Source: Campylobacter concisus (GTDB taxonomy: Bacteria > Campylobacterota > Campylobacteria > Campylobacterales > Campylobacteraceae). From it: DNA of 64,000 nt. The number at the start of each line of letters is the position of its first letter. The stretch's first letter is position 1. Positions 1-8,766 of this stretch are shown here, piece after piece. The stretch spans positions 248,001 through 312,000 of the forward strand of contig NZ_PIRQ01000001.1 of assembly GCF_003048535.1 (NCBI RefSeq). Direction: 5' to 3'. The position numbers and the translations under genes are program-made. The notes beneath the pieces were generated by a model that worked only from the letters and a program-made list of their open reading frames with translations, did no database searches and was not told the DNA's origin.

Positions 1-534
1 GTGACTTTTGTTAAGGGCGATCTTATGTTTCCTGATGTTGTAAATTTAAAGGAGCAAAAGTCTTATTTGGCTGAAGAAAAAAAGGTAATCGCAGAAAAAG
101 CAGCACTTGATTTAGTAAAATCATTAGCTAAAATTTATAAAAATGAAGACAAGGCAAATGTTATAACTCTTGGCAATGATAGCAAAAAGCCAACTCTTAT
201 TATGTTTTCAGATCCTGAATGCCCATATTGTAGAGCCGAGCTAGCAAAGATCGAAACGACATTAAAAGACAATAACGTTGAAATCATCCTAACTCCAGTG
301 CATGAACTATCATCTTTGCAAAAAAGTGCTTTGATCTATAAAGATATAAAAAATGCAAAAAGTGATAGCGATAAGGTTAAAATTTTAAGAAAGTATTTTT
401 CTGAAGATTATAACGTGGATGAAAAAAATGTTAGCAAAGAAGAGAGCGACAAGATCGATACTTTACGTAAAAAATATTTCTCAGCTGGCGTTAGATCAGT
501 GCCTTTTATCATAAACAAAAGTGATCTAAAATAA
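1..534 (+). CDS. DsbA/DsbC-like thioredoxin-fold protein, 5' truncated
   Basis: Thiol-disulfide oxidoreductase-like protein of the thioredoxin fold, probably periplasmic. The visible 177 residues carry a CPYC active-site motif (C74, C77) after a beta strand, and a cis-proline-like VPF near residue 168, which together define the DsbA-like fold. No signal peptide is visible and the frame is open to the first base, so the real start most likely lies left of the window; the GTG at position 1 is probably internal. It ends just before a strong terminator, so it is a separate transcript from the formate dehydrogenase genes. A role in disulfide formation or isomerisation is inferred from the fold only. 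Confidence 0.75.
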   Translation: MTFVKGDLMFPDVVNLKEQKSYLAEEKKVIAEKAALDLVKSLAKIYKNEDKANVITLGNDSKKPTLIMFSDPECPYCRAELAKIETTLKDNNVEIILTPVHELSSLQKSALIYKDIKNAKSDSDKVKILRKYFSEDYNVDEKNVSKEESDKIDTLRKKYFSAGVRSVPFIINKSDLK

Positions 535-538
535 TCTT

Positions 539-572
539 TTCTAGGGAGCTCTCCCTAGAATTTCTTCTTTTA
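539..572 (+). terminator. Rho-independent terminator after the DsbA-like gene
   Basis: A perfect 10-bp inverted repeat (TTCTAGGGAG / CTCCCTAGAA, 2-nt loop) begins 5 nt after the stop codon and is followed by a T-rich run. Confidence 0.85.
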
Positions 573-819
573 ATAAAAATTCTTAAATTTTAAAATACAT
601 TTAACTATATTTTTAATAAATACTTAACAAATATAATTAATATTATATATTTACTTTTATTATTTTATAAATATGCTAAATTTACATAGTTTAATTCTAG
701 GCTCTAAAAGCCCTGAAATAGACTATTTGCAATATTTTAGTATCTCTAAATATGCAAATTTTACATATCATGGAACCAAATTTCTCAAATTTTTAAGATT
801 TGAGAGGCAAGGAGAAAAA

Positions 820-1026
820 ATGCAAGGATCAAGAAGAGATTTTTTAAAGAAATCTCTAAAAGTTGGTACTGCTGGCGGAATACTCGCAGTTTCTGCAATA
901 GCAAAAACAACTAGTGATGACTTAGCTCCTGATGGCAATGGCGTCGTCGTAGGTAAGTCTAACAAAAAAGAGGTGCTTTATAAAAAAAGCAAAAATTGGG
1001 AAACCTACTATAAAATCGCTTATTAA
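820..1026 (+). CDS. Small Tat-signal protein of the formate dehydrogenase locus
   Basis: A 68-residue protein with a twin-arginine signal (SRRDFLKKS, R5-R6) and a hydrophobic stretch, typical of the small Tat-signal protein that precedes fdhA in epsilonproteobacteria. It may accompany assembly or export of the periplasmic dehydrogenase; its exact role is unknown. The start at 820 is chosen because AAGGAG lies just upstream and because it places the RR motif at the N terminus; an upstream in-frame start at 673 would give an implausible leader. It ends 11 nt before fdhA, so the genes are surely co-transcribed. Confidence 0.8.
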   Translation: MQGSRRDFLKKSLKVGTAGGILAVSAIAKTTSDDLAPDGNGVVVGKSNKKEVLYKKSKNWETYYKIAY

Positions 1027-1037
1027 GGGAGAAAACC

Positions 1038-4013
1038 ATGAGTGATGCACGTATAGGGAGACGTTCATTTTTAAAGCTAGCCGCACTTGGTGCTGGAAGC
1101 ACAATGGCTTTTGGAGAAAATGAAACGATAAGAAAAGCAAGTGATGAGGAGATAAAAAATCCTTTCCCTGGCTCAAAAAAGGTTAGAACGATTTGTTCTA
1201 TTTGCTCAGCAGGCTGTGGTATCGAGGCTGAGGTAAAAGATGGTGTTTGGGTTCGTCAAGATATGGCAATGCATCATCCGATATCTCAGGGCTCACACTG
1301 TTCAAAAGGTATCGATCAGATCGACCTTACACACAGCAAACAACGCATCAAATATCCTATGAAAAAAGTTGATGGTAAATGGCAAAGAATTTCATGGGAT
1401 CAAGCTGTAAATGAGATCGGCGATAAGATGCTTCAGATCCGCAAAGAAGATGGCCCTGATAGTGTTGTTTTCTTAGGATCGGCTAAATTTAACAACGAAC
1501 AGTCTTACTATTTTAGAAAATTTTGTGCATTTTGGGGTACAAACAGTAACGATCACGTAGCAAGAATTTGACATAGCGCAACAGTCGCCGGTGTGGCGAA
1601 TACTTGGGGTTATGGCGCGATGACAAACCACTTTGGAGATATGGCTGCGAACTCAAAATGTATATTTATCATTGGAGCAAACCCAGCTGTGGCAAACCCA
1701 GTTGGTGGCATGAAGCACACTTTACAAGCAAAAGATAGAAACAATGCAAAAGTAATTGTAGCTGATCCAAATTTTACAAAGACAGCTGCACACGCTGATC
1801 TTTATTTGAGACAAAGATCAGGAACTGATATCGCACTTGTTTATGGTCTTATTCACATTATTCTCAAAAATGGCTGGGAAGATAAAGAATTTATAGAAAA
1901 TAGAACTTACGGTATTGATGAGATAAGAAAAGAGGCTGAGCACTGGACACCAGAGGTTACGTCTGATGTTACTGGAGTACCAGTTGATAAGCTACTAAAA
2001 GCCGCAGATATCCTAGCTCATACAAAACCGGGTACTGTTGTTTGGGCACTTGGCATCACTCAACACTCAGTTGGTACATCAAATACAAGAATTTTACCTA
2101 TCCTTCAACTAATTCTAGGAAATATGGGTAAAGCAGGTGGTGGCTGTAATATCATTCGTGGACACGACAACGTTCAAGGCTCAACTGATATGTGCAACCT
2201 TTCAGATAGCTTGCCAATGTATTATGGCTTAACTGATGCAGCATGGAAATATTACTGCAAAGGCTGGGGCGTTGATTATGATGAATTTATTAAACGCTTT
2301 GCAGTCTCAACAAAAGAGCCAAAACAAGGCGGTACTCCTGTTAAAAACACAGTCTTTGAAGAGTATTATTACCACGATCCTAAACATCCAGAAGATAGAA
2401 ACTGGAGAAACGAAAAAGGCTGGTCACTTTCAAAATGGTGGCAAGGCGTCTTGAAAGAGGAAAATACATTTAGTAGTGGTGCATTAAGAGTTCTTTGGGT
2501 TCAAGGAACTGGTCTAACATCTATGGCGCACCTAGCTAAAATTCAAGAAGCGGCTTCAAAACTAGATATGATCGTTGTGGCTGAGCCATTTGTAAATGAA
2601 ATTTCTATCCTTTCAGATAGAAAAGATGGCGTTTATATCTTGCCAGTAGCGACTGCATTTGAAAATGAAGGTCACCTAAGTGCTACAAACCGCTCAGGAC
2701 AATGGAGAACAAAAGTCGTTGATCCACTTTATGAGAGCAAGGGTGATCACGAAGTAATGTTCTTGTTTGCTAAGAAATTTGGCTTTTACGATGAATACGT
2801 AAAAGGCATGAAAATGGGTATCGTAGATCATGAAATAAAACAAGTAAAAGATGATTTTGTATGGCCTGATGATGCGACAAATGAGATAGCAAGAATTGGA
2901 AATTCTATAGGTTATGGTGGTAGAACAGCTGAGATGTTTAGACGCCATCAAGCAAACTGGGATAAATTTGATCCAGATACGCTAATAGGTATTGGCGGTG
3001 AAGTTAAAGGTGAGTACTACGGTAAACCATGGCCAGCATGGGATGAAAAACACCCTGGAACACCAATACTATACGATATGAGCAAACCTTATGTTGAAGG
3101 TGGTTCAGGCTTTAGAAATCGCTTTGGTCTAGAGCATAATGGCGTTAGTCAGCTAGCTAGCGAAGAGACAACGCTTGTTGGCTCAGCTATAAAAGGTGGC
3201 TATTCACAAATCACAAAAGAGAATATAGAAAAAGTCTTAGGTATAACTCTAACTGAAGAAGAGAAAGCTAAGATGGGACCAAGCTGGAGTATGGATTATA
3301 GTGGTATTATCTTTGAAAAATGTCGCGAAAAAGGTGTTGTACCTTATGGTAATGCAAGGGCAAGAGCTATCGTTTGGGAATTCCTCGATCCTATTCCAAA
3401 ACATAGAGAGCCTGTTCACTCACCACGCTGGGATCTTGTTCAAAAGTATCCGACATTTGAAGATCAAGCTAGAAATTTCCGTGTTTCTACTAAGTTTAAG
3501 TCAGAGCAACAAGCAAAAGATTGGTCAAAAGAATTTCCAATTGTGTTTAGCACGCAACGCGTCGTAAACTTAAGTGGTGCGGGAATGATCGAAAGAACTA
3601 GTAAATATCTATCAGCTATTACACCAGAGATGTTTGCTAATGTTAACCCAGAGCTAGCTTTAAAATACGGCATAAAAGACCGCGATATGATGTGGATCCA
3701 CAGTCCACAAGGCACAAAGATCAAAGTAAGATGCTATCACAGCCAGATGGTAACTCCAGATAGAATTTGTATGCCATACAACTTCGCTGGTATTATGCAA
3801 GGCGTTGATCTTTCAGCTCGCTATCCAGAGGGTACTAAGCCTTATGTTATCGGCGAGAGCTTTAACACAGTTACTAACTACGGATTTGACCCAGTTACTC
3901 AAATTTCAGAGTTTAACGCAGGTCTTTGCCGTATAGAAAAAGCTGAGGAAAATACATTTAAAACATCGTTTTTCCATGAATATGGCGAGAGAGACGCCAT
4001 GGGTAAAGAGTAA
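1038..4013 (+). CDS. fdhA: Formate dehydrogenase catalytic subunit, selenocysteine-containing
   Basis: Periplasmic molybdopterin/selenocysteine formate dehydrogenase large subunit (formate to CO2 + 2e-). A Tat signal (GRRSFLK, R8-R9) is followed by a 4Fe-4S motif (C53, C56, C60, C88) and the molybdopterin oxidoreductase domains. The in-frame TGA at 1569-1571 is codon 178, inside ARI-U-HSATVAG, which matches the active-site selenocysteine context of FDH-N/FDH-H. Translation continues in the same frame to 4013, giving 991 residues, normal for the family. A hairpin just 3' of the TGA is consistent with a SECIS. Automatic gene callers would split it into two pieces (1038-1571 and 1593-4013). It is followed after 11 nt by fdhB. 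Export with FdhB through Tat is inferred. Confidence 0.95.
1585..1599 (+). promoter_or_regulatory. Bacterial SECIS-like hairpin in fdhA
   Basis: TCGCC / GGCGA form a 5-bp stem with loop GGTGT, beginning 13 nt after the TGA codon. Codon-by-codon alignment with the E. coli fdhF SECIS as I remember it places a GGU in the apical loop of both. This is the expected SelB-binding element, and it argues that the UGA is decoded as selenocysteine. Confidence 0.75.
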
Positions 4014-4024
4014 GGAGGAATAAA

Positions 4025-4585
4025 ATGGCAAGAATGAAATTTTTCGTAGATACTGATAGATGTATTAGTTGTTATGGTTGCCAAGTTGCTTGCTCTTCTG
4101 CTCATGAGCTTCCAGTGGGAATTTATAGAAGAAAGGTCATTACACTTCACGATGGTATCGAAGGTAAAGAGGTTTCAACTACCATTGCATGCCAACACTG
4201 TACTGATGCACCTTGTGAGCAAGTTTGCCCGGTTGATTGTTTCTACATTAGAGCTGATGGCATCGTGCTTCACGATAAAAATATATGCATAGGCTGTGGT
4301 TACTGCTTATATGCTTGTCCATTTGGTGCTCCACAGTTCCCTAAAGACGGGGCATTTGGCGTAAAAGGCGTTATGGATAAATGTACAATGTGCGCAGGCG
4401 GTCCAGAGCCAACAAACTCACACGAGGAGAGAGAGCTTTACGGCCAAAATAGAATGGCTGAAGGAAAAGTGCCTATGTGTGCGGCTGTTTGTGCTACAAA
4501 TGCACTTTTAGTTGGAGATGCAGCTGAAGTATCAAATGTATATCGCAAACGTGTTATGCTAAGAAACACTGGGCTAAATGCCTAA
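4025..4585 (+). CDS. fdhB: Formate dehydrogenase iron-sulfur subunit
   Basis: A 186-residue ferredoxin-type electron-transfer subunit that passes electrons from FdhA towards the membrane quinone pool. It has four Cys clusters of the DMSO-reductase/FDH beta-subunit pattern: CISCYGCQVAC (C13-C23), CQHCTDAPCEQVCP, CIGCGYCLYACP and CTMC...MCAAVC. Start 4025 follows AAGGAGG at ideal spacing. The gene ends 5 nt before a terminator hairpin, and no cytochrome b subunit gene (fdhC) or fdhD follows, so the membrane anchor must be encoded elsewhere or be a different protein. Confidence 0.93.
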   Translation: MARMKFFVDTDRCISCYGCQVACSSAHELPVGIYRRKVITLHDGIEGKEVSTTIACQHCTDAPCEQVCPVDCFYIRADGIVLHDKNICIGCGYCLYACPFGAPQFPKDGAFGVKGVMDKCTMCAGGPEPTNSHEERELYGQNRMAEGKVPMCAAVCATNALLVGDAAEVSNVYRKRVMLRNTGLNA

Positions 4586-4589
4586 CAAG

Positions 4590-4611
4590 AAGGAGAGCTT
4601 TTGCTCTCCTT
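4590..4611 (+). terminator. Rho-independent terminator after fdhB
   Basis: AAGGAGAGC / GCTCTCCTT, 9-bp stem with a TTTT loop, directly after the fdhB stop. It closes the fdh operon. The trailing T-run is weak. Confidence 0.75.
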
Positions 4612-4773
4612 TAAATTCTAAATTTTAAACTTAAAGCCTTTTCATTTTTTATAAAACTACTATTTTTATATTCAAAAGATAAATTTTAAATTTACATTAG
4701 AAAATTTCTAAAACTATTCAAAATTGGCTATTTGAAGACAAATTTCTCTTTATTATCTCAATTTGCTCTATTT

Positions 4774-4797
4774 TATGATAATCGTTTTTATTTTAAT
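4774..4797 (+). promoter_or_regulatory. Possible Fur-box-like site upstream of the iron operon
   Basis: A TGATAAT half-site (4776-4782) followed by a T/A-rich stretch resembles one half of a Fur 7-1-7 motif, 70 bp upstream of the FTR1 permease gene. The second half matches poorly. Iron repression of this locus is known in C. jejuni; the site itself is a guess from the sequence. Confidence 0.3.
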
Positions 4798-4853
4798 CAA
4801 AGTAAAGCCTTGGTAATATTCGCTTCAAAAAAATCTCACAGGTGGTTTATTTA

Positions 4854-6794
4854 ATGAATAAATTCTTAAAATTTATGCTAATTATGTTGTTGCCTATTTG
4901 GCTCGTGGCAAAAAATGACGACTATGAGCAGGTCGCAGCTCAGATAAAAGAGTCGCTACAAAAAGTAATAACAGAGTATAGAGCGGGCAATGTTGAACAA
5001 GCGGTCAGTGATACTCAAAATGCTTATTTTGGCTTATTTGAAGATGTCGAAGCTGGCATCAGAATAAATTTAGGTCAGAAAAAAGCTTACTCAATGGAGA
5101 AGCAGTTTGGCGAGATCAGAAAGGCGATAAAAGCTGGCGAAGCACCAGATGATGTGCAAAAAAGAATAGATCAGATAAATAGCGAGATTGCTGAAGTTTT
5201 GCCAGTTATTTTAAATGGACATAAGCTTGTTGGTGAGTACTCAGACAGCCCAGCACAAGCTGCTACAACTGACTATGATACTTCTAAATTTATCCCTGAG
5301 TGGAAGGTGGCATTTACAAATTTATCAGCCGATATAGATAAAGCAATAGCAAGCTATAAGAGCGATAAACAAGATGATGCTAAAAGTGCTATCCAAGATG
5401 CTAAATTTACAGACTACAGAAATACTCAACTTGAAATCGCTATTCGCCAGCATATAGAAAATGGTAAAAGCATAGATGCTGATATCCAAAGAAAGATGGG
5501 CGAAGCGATCAGCGGCATCACAAATGGTATAAGTAAAGATGATTTTAAAACTAAGCTAGATGAGATCAAAAAGCTAGCATATGATGCTATCTCAAAACTC
5601 CCAGCTGATACTGCAAAACTTGCAAAAGTTGATATGAGCGATGTAGAAGCAGCTTCTGAAGAAGATAGTGGTGCAGATTATGCCAAAGTCGTTCAAAACA
5701 TAAACGATAAAATTCAAGCCGCTATCACACTTTATAAAAATGGTGATGCAAAAAAAGCCATGGGCGATATCCAAGACATCTACTTTGATGAGTTTGAAGG
5801 TAGCGGCATGGAGAATAAAGTAGGCGCAATAGATGTAAATTTAAAAACAGCTATTGAAGCTACATTTGGTAACCTCGTAGCCCTTATGAAGTCAGGCGCA
5901 GACGAAAAAGCTCTTCAAGAAAGTGCAAGCAAGATGTCGTCTCAGCTAGCAGCTGCACTTGAGAAAACTAGCAGTTCAAGCTCACCTTGGTCTTTATTTG
6001 TTTGGGCTTTGACTATCATCTTAAGAGAGGGCTTTGAGGCACTTATCATTGTCGCTGCTGTTGTTGCATATCTTGTAAAAACTGGTAATGCTAAAGCGAT
6101 GGGCAAAGTTGTTTATAGTTCAGTTGGCGTGGCTGTTATCTTAAGTTTTGTAATGGCGTGGTTAATGAATGTCATTTTTGGCGAGGCAGCAGGTCAAAAA
6201 AGAGAGCTTATGGAAGGTATCACGATGCTTATTGCAGTGGGACTTCTATTTTACGTTGGCTTTTGGCTTCTTTCAAATGCTGGTGCTAAAAAATGGAATG
6301 ACTACATCAAATCACACGTCTCTGACTCTATCTCAAGTGGCTCAACTACAGCGCTTTGGTGGACTGTATTTTTAGCAGTATTTAGAGAGGGTGCTGAAAC
6401 TGTACTATTTTATCAGGCACTTATTTTTGGAGCTAAAGATTCAGCTGGTTACTCAATGATCGCAGCTGGCTTTGTGATAGGACTTGTCGTTCTTTTGGTA
6501 GTATATTTCTTATTTAAAATTTTTGCTGTTAAAATTCCTATTAAACCATTTTTTATATTTACGTCAGCTATTATCTTTTATATGTCGATCGTCTTTGTTG
6601 GCAAGGGCGTTGGCGAACTAGTTGAGGGTAAAATTTTCATCCCAACTATCATAAATGGACTTAGCTTCCCTGACTGGATGAGAGACTGGCTAGGACTTCA
6701 GCCATATTATGAGAGCTTAGTGCCTCAAATCATTATGGTACTTGCCCTAGTTATAGGCATCGTTATCATGAAATCAAAACAAAATAAAAATTAA
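4854..6794 (+). CDS. FTR1-family high-affinity iron permease
   Basis: Inner-membrane ferric/ferrous iron permease of the FTR1/EfeU family, the transport partner of periplasmic P19. An N-terminal signal-like segment precedes a long helical, probably periplasmic domain (about residues 25-375, with two similar YKNGD/YRAGN helical modules). The C-terminal membrane domain has several TM helices and two hallmark iron-binding motifs, REGFE (391-395) and REGAE (511-515). The total of 646 residues is typical of Campylobacter homologues (Cj1658-like). Start 4854 is preferred over the in-frame GTG at 4842 because the AGGTGG site lies upstream of it. It is the first gene of an eight-gene iron operon. Confidence 0.9.
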   Translation: MNKFLKFMLIMLLPIWLVAKNDDYEQVAAQIKESLQKVITEYRAGNVEQAVSDTQNAYFGLFEDVEAGIRINLGQKKAYSMEKQFGEIRKAIKAGEAPDDVQKRIDQINSEIAEVLPVILNGHKLVGEYSDSPAQAATTDYDTSKFIPEWKVAFTNLSADIDKAIASYKSDKQDDAKSAIQDAKFTDYRNTQLEIAIRQHIENGKSIDADIQRKMGEAISGITNGISKDDFKTKLDEIKKLAYDAISKLPADTAKLAKVDMSDVEAASEEDSGADYAKVVQNINDKIQAAITLYKNGDAKKAMGDIQDIYFDEFEGSGMENKVGAIDVNLKTAIEATFGNLVALMKSGADEKALQESASKMSSQLAAALEKTSSSSSPWSLFVWALTIILREGFEALIIVAAVVAYLVKTGNAKAMGKVVYSSVGVAVILSFVMAWLMNVIFGEAAGQKRELMEGITMLIAVGLLFYVGFWLLSNAGAKKWNDYIKSHVSDSISSGSTTALWWTVFLAVFREGAETVLFYQALIFGAKDSAGYSMIAAGFVIGLVVLLVVYFLFKIFAVKIPIKPFFIFTSAIIFYMSIVFVGKGVGELVEGKIFIPTIINGLSFPDWMRDWLGLQPYYESLVPQIIMVLALVIGIVIMKSKQNKN

Positions 6795-6814
6795 TCTTAT
6801 TTAAAGGAGAGAAT

Positions 6815-7336
6815 ATGAATAAAATTCTTAGTTCAGCCCTAGCACTTAGCCTAGCAGCTGGTTTTGCACTTGCTGGAGAGCATCCAATCGGTGAGCCTGT
6901 AGAGGCTAATGGCATGGAGATAGCTGCAGTTTATTTGCAACCAATCGACATGGAACCAAAGGGTATTGACCTAGCTCCAAGCCTAGCTGATTTTCACCTA
7001 GAAGCTGACATACACGCTATTGCTGGTAATAAAAACGGCTTTGGCGAAGGTGAGTGGATCCCATACCTAAAGATTAACTACGAGCTAAAAAACCTTGATA
7101 ACGGCAAAGTTAAAAAAGGTACCTTTATGCCAATGGTTGCAAGCGATGGCCCACACTACGGTGCTAACGTAAAAATGGATACAGGTGTTGGTAACTATGA
7201 GCTTAAATTCCATATCGACAATCCAGAAAAACAAGGTTTTGGTCGCCACGCTGATAAAGAGAGCGGTGTTGGTAAATGGTTTGAGCCTTTCACAACAACT
7301 TATAAATTTCAATGGACAGGTGGTCCTGTTAAATAA
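6815..7336 (+). CDS. p19: Periplasmic iron-transport protein P19 (Tp34 family)
   Basis: A 173-residue periplasmic metal-binding protein of the P19/Tp34/FetP family that acts with the FTR1 permease in iron uptake. The signal peptide is clear (hydrophobic to AGFALA, then GEHP). Conserved features include GMEIAAVYLQPIDMEP, HLEADIHA and a Met/His-rich immunoglobulin-like domain whose His, Glu and Met side chains bind copper and iron in known members. RBS AAAGGAG is well placed. It follows the permease by 20 nt and is followed by a hairpin terminator/attenuator, which may make P19 the most abundant product of the operon. Confidence 0.95.
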   Translation: MNKILSSALALSLAAGFALAGEHPIGEPVEANGMEIAAVYLQPIDMEPKGIDLAPSLADFHLEADIHAIAGNKNGFGEGEWIPYLKINYELKNLDNGKVKKGTFMPMVASDGPHYGANVKMDTGVGNYELKFHIDNPEKQGFGRHADKESGVGKWFEPFTTTYKFQWTGGPVK

Positions 7337-7341
7337 TCACC

Positions 7342-7362
7342 AGGGGCGTTCTCGCCCCTTTT
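7342..7362 (+). terminator. Hairpin (terminator/attenuator) between p19 and the next operon gene
   Basis: AGGGGCG / CGCCCCT stem with a TTCT loop and trailing Ts, 5 nt after the p19 stop and 25 nt before the next start. Because the downstream genes belong to the same system and no separate promoter is obvious, partial termination is more likely than a complete operon end. Confidence 0.75.
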
Positions 7363-7386
7363 AAAAAATTCTCACAGGGTTTAGTT

Positions 7387-8766
7387 ATGTCAATTTATTT
7401 CTATCAGGTCTTTTTAGTCCTTCTTGGATTTACGCTTTTTGCTGCCTTAAATAACAAGGATAAAAGTTTAAAAACACTCTTTTTACCGTCACTTTTTGGA
7501 GTCGTAGCTGGCGTATTTATCTTTAAAGTCGTTCGTCATGCACTTATAGATGACCAGTTTAAAATGTTCATAGATTCAGTGACGCTAGTTTTTCTACTAA
7601 TTAGCATTTTATGGATATTTCTTGAGCTTAAGATAGCAAAAATTGTAACGTTTTTTATTTTAGGCATCGGCTTTGGCTTTGGCTATAGTTCAAGCAGTGT
7701 GTTATTTCCACTATTTGGTGGTGAGCTACTAGATACGCTTTCGGTCATTAGCTTCTTTCTAATGATATTTGCAATGATTTTGCTCGTATTTTTATTCTTT
7801 TTTATTTCAAATTTAAAATCTAGCATTTCTCCATTAATAGCTAAAATTTTGGCCCTTATCACTTTAGTTTTCTTGCTAATCGATAGGAGCTCTCAGACAG
7901 CACTCGAGCTTTTGCGTGCTGGGGCTTTAAAAATAAGTAGTGAGTTAAACTCTCAGATTCTATCTGTTAGTGCAAAAGGTATTTACGTATCAGAATTTGG
8001 TACTTATTTTTATATCTTTGTGATCTTACTTTTATGCATCACTGCGCTTTTCTTTATGCCAAAAAGTATTGATAAAAATAAATTTGGTTCTATCAAATAC
8101 CGCTTTACAAAAGCCATTAGAGAAAATATTTCTGATAATGCAAAATTTGCATTTTGTAGTATTTTGATAGCACTTGGATTTTCACTCTATTATGATCTTT
8201 ACGCATCTCGTCCACCTGAAATTTCAGAGCCAGTCTTGGTTGAGCCAGTGGGAGATAAATTTATATTTGATGTTGATATGTTAAAAGATAATGAACTTCA
8301 CAGATTTGCTTATATAACAGATGAGGGCAAGCAGATAAGATTTTTCTTGTTAAACCGCTTTAGCGACCGCGTCTCGCCTGTTATCGTCTTTGACTCTTGT
8401 ATGATTTGCGGCGATATGGGCTATATAAAAAGAGGTAATGACCTTATTTGTATCTCTTGTAATGTTAGAATTTTCTTGCCATCAGTTGGCAAAGAAGGTG
8501 GTTGCAATCCGATACCAATGCCATTTATCTTCGATGGCAAAAATATTATAGTTGATTATAAAACTATTACAGATGGAGCAAATTTCTTTAGTAAGGTCGT
8601 CGAAAAGATGGTGCTTGACCCAGTTAGTCGCAAAAAAGTGAGCAACCTTGAGTCAAGATCATATTTATACTATGGACGCACATATTTCTTTGAAAATAAC
8701 GAAACTCAGGCGAAATTTGAAGCAAATCCAGAAAAATATGTAGAAACAAATGGAACGTTAAAATGA
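7387..8766 (+). CDS. DUF2318 Fe-S-like membrane protein of the P19 iron system
   Basis: A 459-residue polytopic inner-membrane protein. About eight hydrophobic segments cover residues 1-290, followed by a soluble DUF2318 domain with paired CxxC motifs (C338/C341 and C355/C358, CMIC and CISC) and GGCNPIP, typical of the metal-binding domain that accompanies FTR1/P19 (Cj1660-like; related to FetM-linked proteins). Probably involved in iron reduction or transfer across the membrane, an inference. Its stop overlaps the start of the next permease (ATGA), showing translational coupling. Confidence 0.85.
   Translation: MSIYFYQVFLVLLGFTLFAALNNKDKSLKTLFLPSLFGVVAGVFIFKVVRHALIDDQFKMFIDSVTLVFLLISILWIFLELKIAKIVTFFILGIGFGFGYSSSSVLFPLFGGELLDTLSVISFFLMIFAMILLVFLFFFISNLKSSISPLIAKILALITLVFLLIDRSSQTALELLRAGALKISSELNSQILSVSAKGIYVSEFGTYFYIFVILLLCITALFFMPKSIDKNKFGSIKYRFTKAIRENISDNAKFAFCSILIALGFSLYYDLYASRPPEISEPVLVEPVGDKFIFDVDMLKDNELHRFAYITDEGKQIRFFLLNRFSDRVSPVIVFDSCMICGDMGYIKRGNDLICISCNVRIFLPSVGKEGGCNPIPMPFIFDGKNIIVDYKTITDGANFFSKVVEKMVLDPVSRKKVSNLESRSYLYYGRTYFFENNETQAKFEANPEKYVETNGTLK

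Noticed and set aside
673-819. Longer N terminus of the small Tat protein
   Set aside because: It would bury the twin-arginine signal, and the RBS supports 820.
1038-1571. fdhA as a truncated pseudogene ending at 1571 followed by a second gene at 1593
   Set aside because: The same frame continues, the stop is at the known selenocysteine position, and a SECIS-like hairpin follows.
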